DNA of 64,000 bases from Aquabacterium lacunae. GTDB lineage: Bacteria > Pseudomonadota > Gammaproteobacteria > Burkholderiales > Burkholderiaceae_C. The translations under genes were made by a program, and so were the position numbers. Positions 18,679-27,693 of the stretch are shown here, piece by piece. The stretch's first letter is position 1. Each line of letters opens with the position of its first letter. The stretch spans positions 168,231-232,230 of the forward strand of contig NZ_SIXI01000006.1 of assembly GCF_004310865.1 (NCBI RefSeq), written 5' to 3'. The notes beneath the pieces are model-generated. The model saw only the letters and a program-made list of their open reading frames with translations. It was not told the origin of the DNA and ran no database searches.

Positions 18679-18692
18679 GTGATGCAGATCAC
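18679..18692. promoter_or_regulatory. GTGAT-GCAG-ATCAC palindrome, FNR/CRP-like
   Basis: Perfect 5-bp arms with four-base spacer, resembling FNR/ANR (TTGAT-N4-ATCAA) or CRP half-site geometry. It lies 33 bases upstream of the DUF4936 start and 76 bases downstream of the ygfZ stop on the minus strand. Binding is not proven. Confidence 0.35.
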
Positions 18693-18701
18693 GCTGCGGC
18701 A

Positions 18702-18734
18702 CGGTTTTCAGTGCGCATTTCTTGTCGAAAACCG
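18702..18734. other. Hairpin between ygfZ and DUF4936 (possible terminator)
   Basis: Perfect 8-bp arms CGGTTTTC and GAAAACCG separated by 17 bases, downstream of ygfZ on the minus strand. There is no clean T-tract after it on that strand, so it may be an attenuated terminator or a regulatory stem. Confidence 0.3.
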
Positions 18735-18767
18735 CTTGAAGCGTGCGCTGATTCACGCCATGCGAGA

Positions 18768-19820
18768 TCAGGCGTCCACATCGCCCGTCGGCAGGGGATA
18801 CGGCAAGGGCAGCAGGCGCAGGCTGGGTCCCTCAGGGCTACCCAGGCGCAAAGGCTGCCCCGCCTGCTCGAGTTTGAGCTCCAGGCTGCAGGCCCAGCCC
18901 CCGTCGGGCGCTGCCGCCGCGTTGACCACCAGGCCGCACGGCTGCCCAGGGTCCGCAGACGAGAACACCTCCTGTCCAGCGGCTGCTGCCGCGGCGACAT
19001 GCCCCAGGTGGAGGCGACGTTTCACCGTGCCACGGTACTGGCTGCGCGCGACCACCTCCTGGCCCGGGTAGCAGCCCTTGCGGAAGTTCACGCCACCGAC
19101 CAGCTCGTAATTGATCATCTGGGGCACGAATTGCTCCACGGTACCCAATTCGATGCGGGGCACCCCGCTCATCACCTCCAGCCACCCCCAGGCGGCAGTG
19201 GGCAACGCAGACAAGGCATCGAGCGCAGGGGTCTGGGCCAAAGGCCCCACCCACAGGGCTCGCGCCACCCCGGCCACGTCGGGCAGGCGCACCAGCTGCG
19301 CGCCGTCCGGCAGGGCCAGCACCTTGTGATGCCCGGGGGCACTTGCCCCTGCATCCCCGGCCAGGCGATCGATCAGCGAAAGCCCGACCACCCCCCGCAG
19401 CGCCAGCGGGGCCGAGCTGGTCGAAGCCAGGCCGTCGGTGAGCCGTGTCTTGGCACGCAGAACAAACATGCTCAGACGCTTGAGTGTGGCGGGCAGCAAG
19501 GCGGCTGTCAGCAGCAGGCGGACACCGTCTTCGCCGTGGCGCCAGAGGGTGAAATCGGCCAGCATGCGACCCTTGGCGGTGCAGTAGGCCGCCAGGCGAG
19601 CTTCGCCTGCGGGCAGCAACTGCACATCCTGACTGAGTTGCCCGTGCAGGAAGGCCGCGGTGTCGGGGCCTTCCGCATTGATCAGCCCCAGGTGTGGCAG
19701 GGCACACACCCCTTGCCATGAGGTGGTGTCGGTCGGCATGGCCGGAAACTCGGTGACTGTGACTGGCGCGGACAGCGCCGTGTCAGGCGACATGGGAGAA
19801 GAACTGGCGGGTGTGCTCAT
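18768..19820 (-). CDS. ygfZ: YgfZ folate-binding, Fe-S cluster maintenance protein
   Basis: GcvT-like, tetrahydrofolate-dependent protein that supports [4Fe-4S] enzymes such as MiaB. The signature KGCYPGQE (~residue 246) with its essential Cys is present. 350 residues including a Ser/Thr/Pro-rich 30-residue N-terminus. The frame stays open upstream of ATG 19820, but that extension is antisense to mltG and tmk and is not real. The mltG gene diverges from it across about 100 bases. Confidence 0.9.
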   Translation of the reverse strand: MSTPASSSPMSPDTALSAPVTVTEFPAMPTDTTSWQGVCALPHLGLINAEGPDTAAFLHGQLSQDVQLLPAGEARLAAYCTAKGRMLADFTLWRHGEDGVRLLLTAALLPATLKRLSMFVLRAKTRLTDGLASTSSAPLALRGVVGLSLIDRLAGDAGASAPGHHKVLALPDGAQLVRLPDVAGVARALWVGPLAQTPALDALSALPTAAWGWLEVMSGVPRIELGTVEQFVPQMINYELVGGVNFRKGCYPGQEVVARSQYRGTVKRRLHLGHVAAAAAAGQEVFSSADPGQPCGLVVNAAAAPDGGWACSLELKLEQAGQPLRLGSPEGPSLRLLPLPYPLPTGDVDA

Positions 19821-19922
19821 GGGCTTGATTATCATCACGCCGTGAACAAGTTCTTGAACTCTTCCGGTTTGCCCCAGCACGGGCCCATGGTTTTGTTGCA
19901 TCGCCAGAGGCTGGGTGCCCGC

Positions 19923-20960
19923 ATGCTCGGTGAGCGTGCAGGGCGACAAGGTGGCTTTGGCCTGCTTCGCTTCGTGTGGGGCGTTGCCTTGCTGGCGTTG
20001 CTGGCCGTGGCTTTGTTGTTCGGCGGTGGCTGGCTCTGGACCCAGCAGCCCATGTCCCTGTCCCAGGAAACCGCCGAGGTGTCTGTCGAGCCGGGGATGA
20101 CCCCTCGCGCCACAGCCCAGGCCTGGGTGGATGCCGGAGTGCAGACCGATCCCTGGCTGCTCTACCAATGGTTCCGCTGGTCGGGGCAGGCCCGGCAGAT
20201 CAAGGCAGGCAGCTATGAAATCGGGCATGGCGTAAGCCCGCAGCGTCTGCTGCGCATCATGGTGCAGGGCGATGAATCGCTGTCGACCGTCAAGTTGATC
20301 GAAGGCTGGACTTTCCGCAAATGGCGCCAGGTGCTCTCGGAGGCCGAAGGGCTGCGCATCGAAACGGCGGCCATGAGCGACGCCGAACTCATGGCCGCCC
20401 TGGGCTCGCCGGATGTGGCCCCCGAAGGCCAGTTTTTTCCTGACACCTACGCCTATGCCAAAGGCAGCACCGACCTGGCCGTGATGCGCCGCGCCCACCG
20501 GGCCATGAAGCGCCAGCTGGAAGACGCCTGGGCGCAGCGTCAGCCTGGCCTGAAGCTGCAGACACCGCAAGAGGCCTTGATCCTGGCCAGCATCATCGAA
20601 AAGGAAACCGGACACGAAGACGACCGTGGGCTTGTGTCTTCGGTGTTCAACAACCGGCTCAAGATCGGCATGCCCCTGCAGACCGACCCCACCGTGATCT
20701 ACGGCCTGGGAGACGCCTTCGATGGCAACCTGCGCAAGATCGACCTGCAAATGGACACGCCGTTCAACACGTACACCCGTGGCGGCCTGCCGCCCACACC
20801 GATTGCCATGCCGGGCCGCGCCTCGCTGATGGCGGCCGTGCAGCCTGAACCAAGCCGGGCCCTCTATTTCGTGGCCAGTGGTGGCGGGCGCAGTGCCTTC
20901 AGTGAAACCTTGGCCGAACACAACCGGGCCGTCAACCGTTACCAGCGCAACCGTCCATGA
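19923..20960 (+). CDS. mltG: Endolytic transglycosylase MltG
   Basis: Inner-membrane lytic transglycosylase that cleaves nascent glycan strands, terminating peptidoglycan chains. One N-terminal transmembrane helix ([16 protein letters not shown]) is followed by a periplasmic LysM-like segment and YceG domain. The catalytic Glu is in SIIEKET (residue ~226, the place of E. coli E218). ATG at 19923 is chosen because it leaves a short cytoplasmic tail and has AGAGG upstream; an ATG at 19887 and a GTG at 19842, lacking ribosome sites, would add 12-27 residues. It overlaps tmk by 4 bases (ATGA), the usual mltG-tmk coupling. Confidence 0.92.
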   Translation: MLGERAGRQGGFGLLRFVWGVALLALLAVALLFGGGWLWTQQPMSLSQETAEVSVEPGMTPRATAQAWVDAGVQTDPWLLYQWFRWSGQARQIKAGSYEIGHGVSPQRLLRIMVQGDESLSTVKLIEGWTFRKWRQVLSEAEGLRIETAAMSDAELMAALGSPDVAPEGQFFPDTYAYAKGSTDLAVMRRAHRAMKRQLEDAWAQRQPGLKLQTPQEALILASIIEKETGHEDDRGLVSSVFNNRLKIGMPLQTDPTVIYGLGDAFDGNLRKIDLQMDTPFNTYTRGGLPPTPIAMPGRASLMAAVQPEPSRALYFVASGGGRSAFSETLAEHNRAVNRYQRNRP

Positions 20961-21598
20961 CCCCATCCACTTCTGCGTCCGCTGCGACGGGTCTGTTTGT
21001 GTCGGTGGAAGGCATCGACGGCGCGGGCAAGACCACCCATGTGAACGCACTGCAGGCCCGCTGGCAGGCCGCAGGCCACGATGTGGTGCGCACCCGCGAG
21101 CCGGGCGGCACCGAGCTGGCCGAGGCCCTGCGTGAGCTGGTGCTGCACCGAAGCATGGACGCCCTGACCGAATCGCTGCTGGTGTTCGCTGCGCGGCGTG
21201 ACCACCTGGTGCAGGTGATCGAGCCCGCGCTGGCACGCGGGGCCTGGGTGCTGTGTGACCGCTTCACCGATGCCACATTTGCGTACCAGGGCGGTGGTCG
21301 AGGCTTTGACCTGCAGGTGCTCAGCACGCTGGAAAGCTGGGTGCAGCAGGGCCGCCAGCCTGATCTGACCCTGGTGTTCGATGTGGACCCGGCCGTGGCC
21401 GCAGCCCGCTTGAGCGCTGCACGTGCACCTGACCGGTTCGAGGCCCAGGACCTCGACTTTTTCCGCCGCGTGCAGGCGGGTTACCAGGCCCGCATGGCCG
21501 CCAGCCCGAACCGTTTCGCACGGGTCGATGCTGGCCAGGCCATCGAGCAGGTCGCTGCGCAGGTGCAGGCCATTTTCGAAGCGCGGGGGTGGTGGTGA
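20957..21598 (+). CDS. tmk: Thymidylate kinase
   Basis: Phosphorylates dTMP to dTDP for DNA synthesis. 213 residues with P-loop GIDGAGKT (~19-26), DR(F/Y) motif in [16 protein letters not shown] and the lid region. A Ser/Thr-rich 11-residue lead precedes the first strand. It starts inside the mltG stop (ATGA) and ends inside the holB start (GTGA), so translation is probably coupled across all three genes. Confidence 0.96.
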   Translation: MTPSTSASAATGLFVSVEGIDGAGKTTHVNALQARWQAAGHDVVRTREPGGTELAEALRELVLHRSMDALTESLLVFAARRDHLVQVIEPALARGAWVLCDRFTDATFAYQGGGRGFDLQVLSTLESWVQQGRQPDLTLVFDVDPAVAAARLSAARAPDRFEAQDLDFFRRVQAGYQARMAASPNRFARVDAGQAIEQVAAQVQAIFEARGWW

Positions 21599-22653
21599 GC
21601 ACTCTGGCCCTGTGGCCTTGGCAGCAGGCTGTGCTGCCCGACGCCTTGCGCGCCCTGACATCGCCTGCGGCCCTGCTGCATGGCGCCACCGGGCAAGGTC
21701 AGTTGAACCTGGCTTTCCAGCTGGCCAAGGCCTGGCTGTGCGAGGGGCACCCCGAGCCTGGCGGCATGTTCGATGACAGCCCGGCTGAGCCCGAACTGCG
21801 CCCGGCTTGCGGACAATGCCCGGCCTGTCACCTGGTGGACACCGGCTACCACCCCGACCTGATGGTGGTGGTGCCAGACAACGTGGTGCCTCGGGTGGGG
21901 TGGCCGCACCTGGAGGAGGCCCTGGACAAGGCCGACAAGGGGGAAGGGCGCAAGCGCAAGCTCAGCCCCGAGATCAAGGTCGATGCCATCCGCGAGGTGG
22001 TGTCGTTCAGCCAGAGCACCGTGTCTCGGGGGCGGGCCAAGGTGGTGCTGATTCACCCGGCCGACCGCATGAACACGGTGTCGGCCAACACCTTGCTCAA
22101 GACGCTGGAAGAGCCTCCTGGCCAGGTGCGCTTCATCCTGTCGTGCGGCCCGCTCGATGATGTGATGCCCACCGTGCGCAGCCGTTGCCAGGCCTGGCAG
22201 ATGCCGTCGGCTCCAGCGCAGGCGGTGGCACCGTGGCTGGCTGAACACGTCGAAGGGCTTTCGGCTGCTGATGCCTCTGCGCTGCTGGCGGCGGCAGGGG
22301 GCAGCCCAGAGGGCGCGCTGGAGCTCATGGCCATGGGCTGGTCGGCTGCCCTGTGGAAGTCGCTGCCGGGTGACCTGAAAGCCGGGCGCGTGGGGGCGTG
22401 GGGGCAATGGCCTTTGCCCCTGTTGCTGAGCACCCTGCAGAAGCTGGCCCACGACATGGCCCGTGAGGCGGTGGGTGCGCCCGCGCTGTACTTCCCGCAA
22501 GCGGCATTGCCACAAGGGGCAGGGCTGCCGCAGGTCACGGCCTGGGGACAAGAGCTGCGCAAGGCCATGCGGCATGCCGAGCACCCTTTCAATGCCGCCC
22601 TGAAGGCAGAAAGCCTGCTTTTCCAGGCCCGTCGGGCCTTGGCCAAGGCGTGA
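21595..22653 (+). CDS. holB: DNA polymerase III subunit delta'
   Basis: Clamp-loader subunit. 352 residues. The Zn-binding Cys cluster (CGQCPAC, ~72-78), and the clamp-loader sensor [11 protein letters not shown] and SRC motif RSRCQ are present; the P-loop is degenerate (GATGQGQ), as expected for the non-ATPase delta' subunit. Three consecutive GTG codons (21589, 21592, 21595) could start it; the last gives the common GTGA overlap with tmk. It precedes pilZ, as in Pseudomonas. Confidence 0.93.
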   Translation: MSTLALWPWQQAVLPDALRALTSPAALLHGATGQGQLNLAFQLAKAWLCEGHPEPGGMFDDSPAEPELRPACGQCPACHLVDTGYHPDLMVVVPDNVVPRVGWPHLEEALDKADKGEGRKRKLSPEIKVDAIREVVSFSQSTVSRGRAKVVLIHPADRMNTVSANTLLKTLEEPPGQVRFILSCGPLDDVMPTVRSRCQAWQMPSAPAQAVAPWLAEHVEGLSAADASALLAAAGGSPEGALELMAMGWSAALWKSLPGDLKAGRVGAWGQWPLPLLLSTLQKLAHDMAREAVGAPALYFPQAALPQGAGLPQVTAWGQELRKAMRHAEHPFNAALKAESLLFQARRALAKA

Positions 22654-22776
22654 TCAGGCTGTGACCTAATACACTTGCACCCCGGTGCGCAAGTCCTTGA
22701 TCTGGTGGGTAAAGCTGCGGGAAAACGTGAGTGAAATCACGCCCCCCCCAGGAGGCAAACCGCTAAACTCATCTGC

Positions 22777-23241
22777 ATGATGAGCGAATACCAGTCCACC
22801 ATGATGCCTTCGGCGTTTGTGCCCGGTGCTGCCGGCCGAACCACGCTGGCAGGCGGGCTGAACCCGATGAGTGGCCCCAGCAGTACCAGCACCTCGGCCG
22901 GCCCCCGCCCGAGTGTGATTCAGCTCGTTTTTCGCGAGCGCGGGGCACTGTATGCCGCCTACATTCCGGCGTTCACCGACGGCGGTCTGTTCGTGCCCAC
23001 CACGCGTGATTACAAGCTGGGTGACGACATCTACCTGCTGCTGTCGCTGCCCGATGACATCCAGCGTTACCCGGTGGCCGGCAAGATCGCGTGGATCACG
23101 CCCCCCAATGCCTCGGGCGGCCGCACCCAGGGTGTGGGCGTGAAGTTCCCCAACGATGACAAGACGCGTCTGCTGCGCGTCAAGATCGAAGAAATCCTCG
23201 GCACCGCCGTCTCATCTGCCAAACCCACACAGACGCTCTGA
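22777..23241 (+). CDS. pilZ: PilZ-domain protein (type IV pilus PilZ-like)
   Basis: 154 residues; residues ~45-140 match the short, non-canonical PilZ of type IV pilus systems (tmk-holB-pilZ-tatD order). The c-di-GMP-binding RxxxR and D/NxSxxG pair is not complete: only the DGGLFVPT strand is seen, as in the Pseudomonas PilZ prototype that does not bind c-di-GMP and acts with FimX/PilB. The N-terminal ~44 residues are low-complexity (Ser, Thr, Pro, Gly). Adjacent ATG codons at 22777 and 22780 are equivalent starts; AGGAGG lies 20 bases upstream, which is too far for an ideal site. Confidence 0.88.
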   Translation: MMSEYQSTMMPSAFVPGAAGRTTLAGGLNPMSGPSSTSTSAGPRPSVIQLVFRERGALYAAYIPAFTDGGLFVPTTRDYKLGDDIYLLLSLPDDIQRYPVAGKIAWITPPNASGGRTQGVGVKFPNDDKTRLLRVKIEEILGTAVSSAKPTQTL

Positions 23242-23281
23242 CCGGTCGCGCGCTGCGCCCCACGGTGTCTGCATGCACGCC

Positions 23282-23310
23282 GGGCCCTTCCATGAAGGGC
23301 CCTTTGTTTT
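23282..23310 (+). terminator. Rho-independent terminator after pilZ
   Basis: Perfect 9-bp arms GGGCCCTTC and GAAGGGCCC around CAT, followed by TTTGTTTT. It separates pilZ from tatD. Confidence 0.85.
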
Positions 23311-23403
23311 GGTGGCTGCCGTCGCCAGATGAGCAGAAGGTGGACCGGAACTGGCAAGATCGCGCCTTCTGTTCCTGCCTCCGCGGCTTGCTCCGCCCCT
23401 GCC

Positions 23404-24186
23404 ATGTTCGTCGATTCGCACTGCCACCTCAATTTCCCCGATTACGCCGACCGTTTCGACCAGGTGCTGGCCGAGATGGCGCAGGCCCAGGTGAGCAAGG
23501 CGCTGTGCATCAGCACCACGCTGGAAGATTTCCCGGCCGTGCACCGCCTGGCCGTGAACCACGCCAACCTGTGGGCCACCGTGGGCGTGCACCCGGACAA
23601 CGAAGGCGTGCGCGAACCCACCCTGCAGGACCTGCTGGACGGGGCGGCCTTGCCACGCGTGGTGGGCATTGGCGAGACCGGGCTCGACTACTACCGCCTG
23701 GGCGAGCGTACCGTGGCCGACATGGCCTGGCAGCGTGACCGGTTCCGCGTGCACATCGAGGCGGCCCGCCAGACACGCCTGCCGCTGGTGATCCACACCC
23801 GCAGCGCCAGCGACGACACGGTGGCCATCCTGAAAGAAGCGGGGCAGGGCGAGGTGGGCGGCGTGTTCCACTGTTTCACGGAAACCGAGCAGGTGGCGCG
23901 TGCAGCGCTCGACCTCGGCTTTTACATCTCGTTCTCGGGCATCCTGACCTTCAAGAACGCCGCCGACCTGCGCGACGTGGCCCGCTTCGTGCCGCTGGAC
24001 CGTTGTCTGATCGAAACGGACAGCCCCTACCTGGCGCCGGTGCCGTACCGCGGCAAGACCAACACCCCGGCCTATGTGCCCTATGTGGCGCAGCAGATCG
24101 CTGAACTCAAGGGCCTGAGCGTGGAGGCGGTTGCAGATGCAACAACCCGCAATTTCGAGACTTTGTTCGCGGGCGCTGCAGGCTGA
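23404..24186 (+). CDS. tatD: TatD-family metal-dependent hydrolase (DNase)
   Basis: 260-residue TIM-barrel amidohydrolase, linked to 3'-to-5' exonuclease activity and DNA quality control. Metal ligands: His6 and His8 in SHCHLNF, Glu in GIGETGLDYY, His in VIHTRS, His in VFHCFTE and Asp in IETDSPYLAPVP. The ATG at 23404 starts the protein directly at the first metal motif; an upstream in-frame extension crosses the pilZ terminator region and is not real. Confidence 0.94.
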   Translation: MFVDSHCHLNFPDYADRFDQVLAEMAQAQVSKALCISTTLEDFPAVHRLAVNHANLWATVGVHPDNEGVREPTLQDLLDGAALPRVVGIGETGLDYYRLGERTVADMAWQRDRFRVHIEAARQTRLPLVIHTRSASDDTVAILKEAGQGEVGGVFHCFTETEQVARAALDLGFYISFSGILTFKNAADLRDVARFVPLDRCLIETDSPYLAPVPYRGKTNTPAYVPYVAQQIAELKGLSVEAVADATTRNFETLFAGAAG

Positions 24187-24210
24187 TCGAGGGTTTGCAT
24201 GCGCCGCTGC

Positions 24211-24238
24211 CTGACAGCCTGTCAGAGAATTTCTGACA
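24211..24238. promoter_or_regulatory. Two overlapping inverted repeats (CTGACAG / TGTCAGA family)
   Basis: CTGACAG-C-CTGTCAG (24211-24225) overlaps TGTCAGA-GAATT-TCTGACA (24220-24238). Both have perfect 7-bp arms and share the middle copy, so two alternative hairpins or two overlapping protein sites are possible. They sit between tatD and the small gene at 24330. There is no T-tract. Confidence 0.4.
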
Positions 24239-24329
24239 TCAGGTTTGGTATCTCAGTGACTGTCGCAACCAGGGCCTGACTCCTACAGTCAAGCCATCGA
24301 CAACGCTCACTGCTCTCACCGGAGGCTGT

Positions 24330-24548
24330 ATGCAGAAACAAGGTCTTTTCGCCAACCCGTTCGCTCTGATGATGGACCCCGAGGCCGTGCTGGCCGCGAT
24401 GGAACGCTCCGAGCGCCTGAATGGGCTGCAGAGCCGAGTGTGCCGTCCGCTGGACAAACCCCTGATTCCGATCGTGGAGGGTGATGCCGAGATCGACAGC
24501 GAAGACATCGAACTCGCTGCGGATTCCGACACCACCTTGCACGCCTGA
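24330..24548 (+). CDS. Small hypothetical protein, 72 residues
   Basis: No recognised domain. It starts MQKQGLFANPFALMMDPEAV, is acidic at the C-terminus (EGDAEIDSEDIEL) and has no membrane segment. Support for a real gene: GGAGG 5 bases before ATG, its own upstream region with inverted repeats, and a strong terminator 52 bases after the stop. The MMDPEAVLAAMERSERLNGL stretch suggests an amphipathic helix. It may be a regulatory or adaptor protein. Confidence 0.65.
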   Translation: MQKQGLFANPFALMMDPEAVLAAMERSERLNGLQSRVCRPLDKPLIPIVEGDAEIDSEDIELAADSDTTLHA

Positions 24549-24599
24549 CCCGCACGAACTGTCTCTCTCCACAACTTTCTTGCGGCTTTCTGGTCGGAA

Positions 24600-24633
24600 G
24601 GCTCACTGCGCCGGTGGCAGTGGGCCTTTTTTT
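24600..24633 (+). terminator. Rho-independent terminator after small gene
   Basis: Stem GGCTCACTGC / GCAGTGGGCC (one G-T pair) with loop GCCGGTG and seven T residues. It also faces the 3' end of the minus-strand permease gene, 9 bases away. Confidence 0.85.
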
Positions 24634-24641
24634 CGTGGGCC

Positions 24642-25730
24642 TCACAGGCCTGATGGCAGGCGGCGCTCCAGTTGACGCCCCAGGGCCGACAGCGACAGGC
24701 CCAGCGCCACGTACACCGCGCCGATCACCAGATAGGCCTCCAGAAAGAAGGGGCGCCAGTCGGCATCGCCATTGAGGCTCAGGCCCATGCTGCCATTGAG
24801 CTCATGCAGGCCCACCACCGAGATCAGGGCGGTGTCTTTCAGCACGCCGATGGCGTGACCGGTGAGCGAGGGCAGTGCCACCTGCCATGCCTGGGGCACC
24901 ACCACCCGCCATTGAACCTGCCATGTGCGCGCGCCGAGGGTGAGTGCCGCTTCTTCCTCGGCCGGTTGCACGACCGCCAGGGCGCCCCGGAAGATTTCCG
25001 CCATGTAGGCCGCCGAAAACGGCACGGTGACCATCAACACCCGAGGCAGCAGCCCCACATCGACCTCCGGCCCCCACACGGCGGGCAGCATGAAGGCGGC
25101 CATGAACAGCCACATCACCAGCGGTGCTCCGCGCAGCGTTTCGATGCAGAGGGTGCACACCCATCGCCACAGCCTGGGGCCACGCTGTCGCCCCCAGGCC
25201 CACAGGGCTGCCAGGGGCACACTGGCCAGCAAGGTGACGGTGGCGACGAGCAGGGTCAAGGGCAGCCCCCCCCATTGATCGGCCGGCACCCTGGGTGCCC
25301 CAGGCAAGCCCCAGGGCTGCGCCGACCACCCGCCCCGCATGAGCACAAAGGCCACGCTCCACAGGATCAGCGCAGCACACACCGCCAGGGCCAGGTGTGC
25401 CGGTCGGCCGGGCGCGGGCCGGCGCCATGCGAGGCTGGCCAGCCCGACCGATGCAGTGCCCCAGGCCAGCAGCGCCAGGGCAGGGCGCCAGCGTTGCTCC
25501 AATGGATAGCGACCCCACAGCCATTGGGGGCCTTTTTCGGCCACCACACCCCAACAGGCGCCTCGGTGCTGCAGGGCCTGGCAGGCCGTCAGATCGGGGG
25601 CGAACACGGCATGCCAGATGGCCCATTCGAACACCTGCCAGCCCAGCCACATCGCCAGCAGCCCCCACAGCAAGGTGGGCAGGCGGCGCCACCCGGAAGG
25701 GATGTGCCTGATCGGTGGTGACGCGCTCAT
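24642..25730 (-). CDS. Amino acid ABC transporter permease (AapM-like)
   Basis: Inner-membrane permease of 362 residues, longer than HisM types because of an N-terminal extension with extra membrane segments, as in AapM of the general L-amino-acid system. Several hydrophobic helices (ex. VATVTLLASVPLAALWAW; GVLLKDTALISVVGLHEL region) and the EAA loop around LTLGARTWQVQWRVVVPQAW. ATG 25730 overlaps the stop of the upstream permease (ATGA), so they are translationally coupled. No ATPase gene follows. Confidence 0.85.
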   Translation of the reverse strand: MSASPPIRHIPSGWRRLPTLLWGLLAMWLGWQVFEWAIWHAVFAPDLTACQALQHRGACWGVVAEKGPQWLWGRYPLEQRWRPALALLAWGTASVGLASLAWRRPAPGRPAHLALAVCAALILWSVAFVLMRGGWSAQPWGLPGAPRVPADQWGGLPLTLLVATVTLLASVPLAALWAWGRQRGPRLWRWVCTLCIETLRGAPLVMWLFMAAFMLPAVWGPEVDVGLLPRVLMVTVPFSAAYMAEIFRGALAVVQPAEEEAALTLGARTWQVQWRVVVPQAWQVALPSLTGHAIGVLKDTALISVVGLHELNGSMGLSLNGDADWRPFFLEAYLVIGAVYVALGLSLSALGRQLERRLPSGL

Positions 25731-26569
25731 GCCGTGTGGCCCGCCGGAGCAGACAACCTGCTGTTGACGAGCCATGACAGCCCCCAGGACAAGGCCAGGT
25801 ACACGGTCATCATCACGGCGATGCATTGAACGGCGCGTCCGGTCTGGTTCAGTGCAGTGTTGCCCACCGAGACCAGATCCGGGTAGCCGACAGCCACGGC
25901 CAACGAAGAGTTCTTGACCAGGTTGATGGCCTGATTGGCCAGAGGCGGAGCTGCCACGCGCCAGGCCTGTGGGCGCAGCACGCGCCATCGCACCTGTGAG
26001 GGCGTGGCACCCAGTGTCTCGGCGGCTTCCAGCAGGGCCCGTGGCACAGATTGCACGGCTGCACGCACGATTTCCGCCACATAGGCCGAGGTGTAGGTAC
26101 TCAGGGCCAGGCAAACCGCCAGGTACTCCGGTGTGAGGGTGGCGCCGCCCGACACATTGAAGGGGCCTGGCTCGGGCCATTGCCATTGACCATGGACGGC
26201 ATCCCACCAGGGAAACGACAACCCGCCTTTGCTCAGCCACACGGCGTGGCCCAGGTGCAAGGCCTGGTCAGGGGAGGGCAGCCATTCCAGCAGCAGGAAG
26301 TACCACATCAGCAGTTGAATGAGCAGGGGGAGGTTGCGCAAGGCTTCCACCCACGCGGTGGCCAGACGACGGGGCACCGCCTGTGGCGACAGCCGCATCA
26401 GCCCCACCGCCGCCCCGAGCAGCAGCGACAAGGCCAGGGCCGGCAGGCTCACCCGAAGGGTGTTCGACAGCCCCACCAGCATCGCCTGCCACAGAGGTGC
26501 GGTGGCATCGACCACCCAGCCGCCGGTTTCCCCGATGTCGAAGCCAGCGGGCTCCAGCAGGAAGTCCAT
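25727..26569 (-). CDS. Amino acid ABC transporter permease (AapQ-like)
   Basis: Second permease of the same transporter, about 280 residues, with segments such as LPALALSLLLGAAVGLM and the EAA loop ETLGATPSQVRWRVLRPQAW. ATG at 26569 (MDFLLEPAGFD) avoids overlap with the binding-protein gene; an alternative start at 26596 would overlap it by 20 bases. It forms a heterodimer with the downstream permease. Substrate class (amino acids) is inferred from the family and binding protein. Confidence 0.83.
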   Translation of the reverse strand: MDFLLEPAGFDIGETGGWVVDATAPLWQAMLVGLSNTLRVSLPALALSLLLGAAVGLMRLSPQAVPRRLATAWVEALRNLPLLIQLLMWYFLLLEWLPSPDQALHLGHAVWLSKGGLSFPWWDAVHGQWQWPEPGPFNVSGGATLTPEYLAVCLALSTYTSAYVAEIVRAAVQSVPRALLEAAETLGATPSQVRWRVLRPQAWRVAAPPLANQAINLVKNSSLAVAVGYPDLVSVGNTALNQTGRAVQCIAVMMTVYLALSWGLSWLVNSRLSAPAGHTA

Positions 26570-26576
26570 GGCGGCG

Positions 26577-27626
26577 TCAGCGGATGGGCGGGGCAAACAT
26601 CAGCCCCCCCTGGTTCCACAGGCGGTTGGGGCCACGGGCCAGCTTCAGGGCCGACTGCTGGCCCACATGGCGTTCGAAGATCTCGCCGTAGTGGCCGGTG
26701 GCCTGCACGGCACGCACGGCCCACTGGCGGTCCAGCCCCAGCAGCTTGCCCATGTCTTCGGTGCTGCCCACAAAGCGCTGCACGGCTGGATCGGGGTCGG
26801 CTTTCTTGCCGGCCACATTGGCCTGCGAGATGCCCAGTTCTTCAGCTTCCAGCAGGGCGAACACGGTCCAGCGCACGGCGGCCAGCCAGTCGTCGTCGCC
26901 TCGTTTGACCATGGGGCCCAGGGCCTCTTTGGAGATCAGCTCGGGCAGGATCACATGCTCGTCAGGCCAGGGCGCTTCTTTGGTGCGCACGCTGGCCAGG
27001 CCGGAGGCATCGGTGGTGTAGGCCTGACAACGGCCCGAGAAGTAGGCCTTGAAGGCCGCTTCGAAGGTGTCGAACACCACCGGCTTGAGGTTGAGCTGAT
27101 GGCGGCGAGAAAAATCAGCCAGGTTCTTTTCGGTGGTGGTGCCCGCCTGCACGCACACCTGAGCACCCTTGAGTTGTCGGGCGCTGTTCACCTTCAGCTT
27201 GCGTGGCACCATGAAGCCCTGGCCGTCGTGGTAGGTCACGGCCACGAAATGCAGGCCCAGCGAGGCGTCGCGGGTGAGCGTCCACGAGGTGTTGCGTGAC
27301 AACACGTCGATCTGGCCCGACTGCAGCGCCGCAAAACGTTGCTGTGCGTTCAGGGGCGTGTAGGCCACTTTGTCGGGGTCGCCCAGCACGGCAGCGGCCA
27401 CTGCGCGGCAGACGTCGACATCCAGGCCTTTCCAGCGGTTCTGGCTGTCAGGGGCTGAAAAACCCACCACCCCCGTGCTGACCCCACACCGCACCTGCCC
27501 GCGTTGCTTGACTGCATCCAGCGTGGCCCCCGCCTGAGCCCCGAAAGTCAGACAAAGCAGGGTTGTCCCGGTGATGGCATTCAACACATTTCGTAAAACA
27601 TTGACACATTGAGAACTTTGACGCAT
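26577..27626 (-). CDS. Amino acid ABC transporter substrate-binding protein (AapJ-like)
   Basis: Periplasmic binding protein, 349 residues. A signal peptide is likely (residues 1-~33, hydrophobic VLNAITGTTLLCLTFGAQAGA). The SBP_bac_3 fold is visible: RGQVRCGVSTGVVGFS, DVDVCRAVAAAVLGD, ARQLKGAQVCVQAGTTTEKNL. The ATG at 27626 places the signal peptide correctly; the longer frame adds 41 unconserved residues. First gene of the aapJQM-like operon, diverging from a diguanylate cyclase gene. Its ATPase partner is not in the window. Confidence 0.87.
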   Translation of the reverse strand: MRQSSQCVNVLRNVLNAITGTTLLCLTFGAQAGATLDAVKQRGQVRCGVSTGVVGFSAPDSQNRWKGLDVDVCRAVAAAVLGDPDKVAYTPLNAQQRFAALQSGQIDVLSRNTSWTLTRDASLGLHFVAVTYHDGQGFMVPRKLKVNSARQLKGAQVCVQAGTTTEKNLADFSRRHQLNLKPVVFDTFEAAFKAYFSGRCQAYTTDASGLASVRTKEAPWPDEHVILPELISKEALGPMVKRGDDDWLAAVRWTVFALLEAEELGISQANVAGKKADPDPAVQRFVGSTEDMGKLLGLDRQWAVRAVQATGHYGEIFERHVGQQSALKLARGPNRLWNQGGLMFAPPIR

Positions 27627-27693
27627 GTGGCCCCGGGCGTGGTTGGCAAAGACAGTGCCCGGCAAGCATACGGCATGCCTTGGAAGTGGCTGC

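Noticed and set aside
18768..21236. An 822-residue open frame on the minus strand ending at ygfZ
   Set aside because: Upstream of ATG 19820 it is antisense to mltG and tmk and has no domain match; only the ygfZ part is real.
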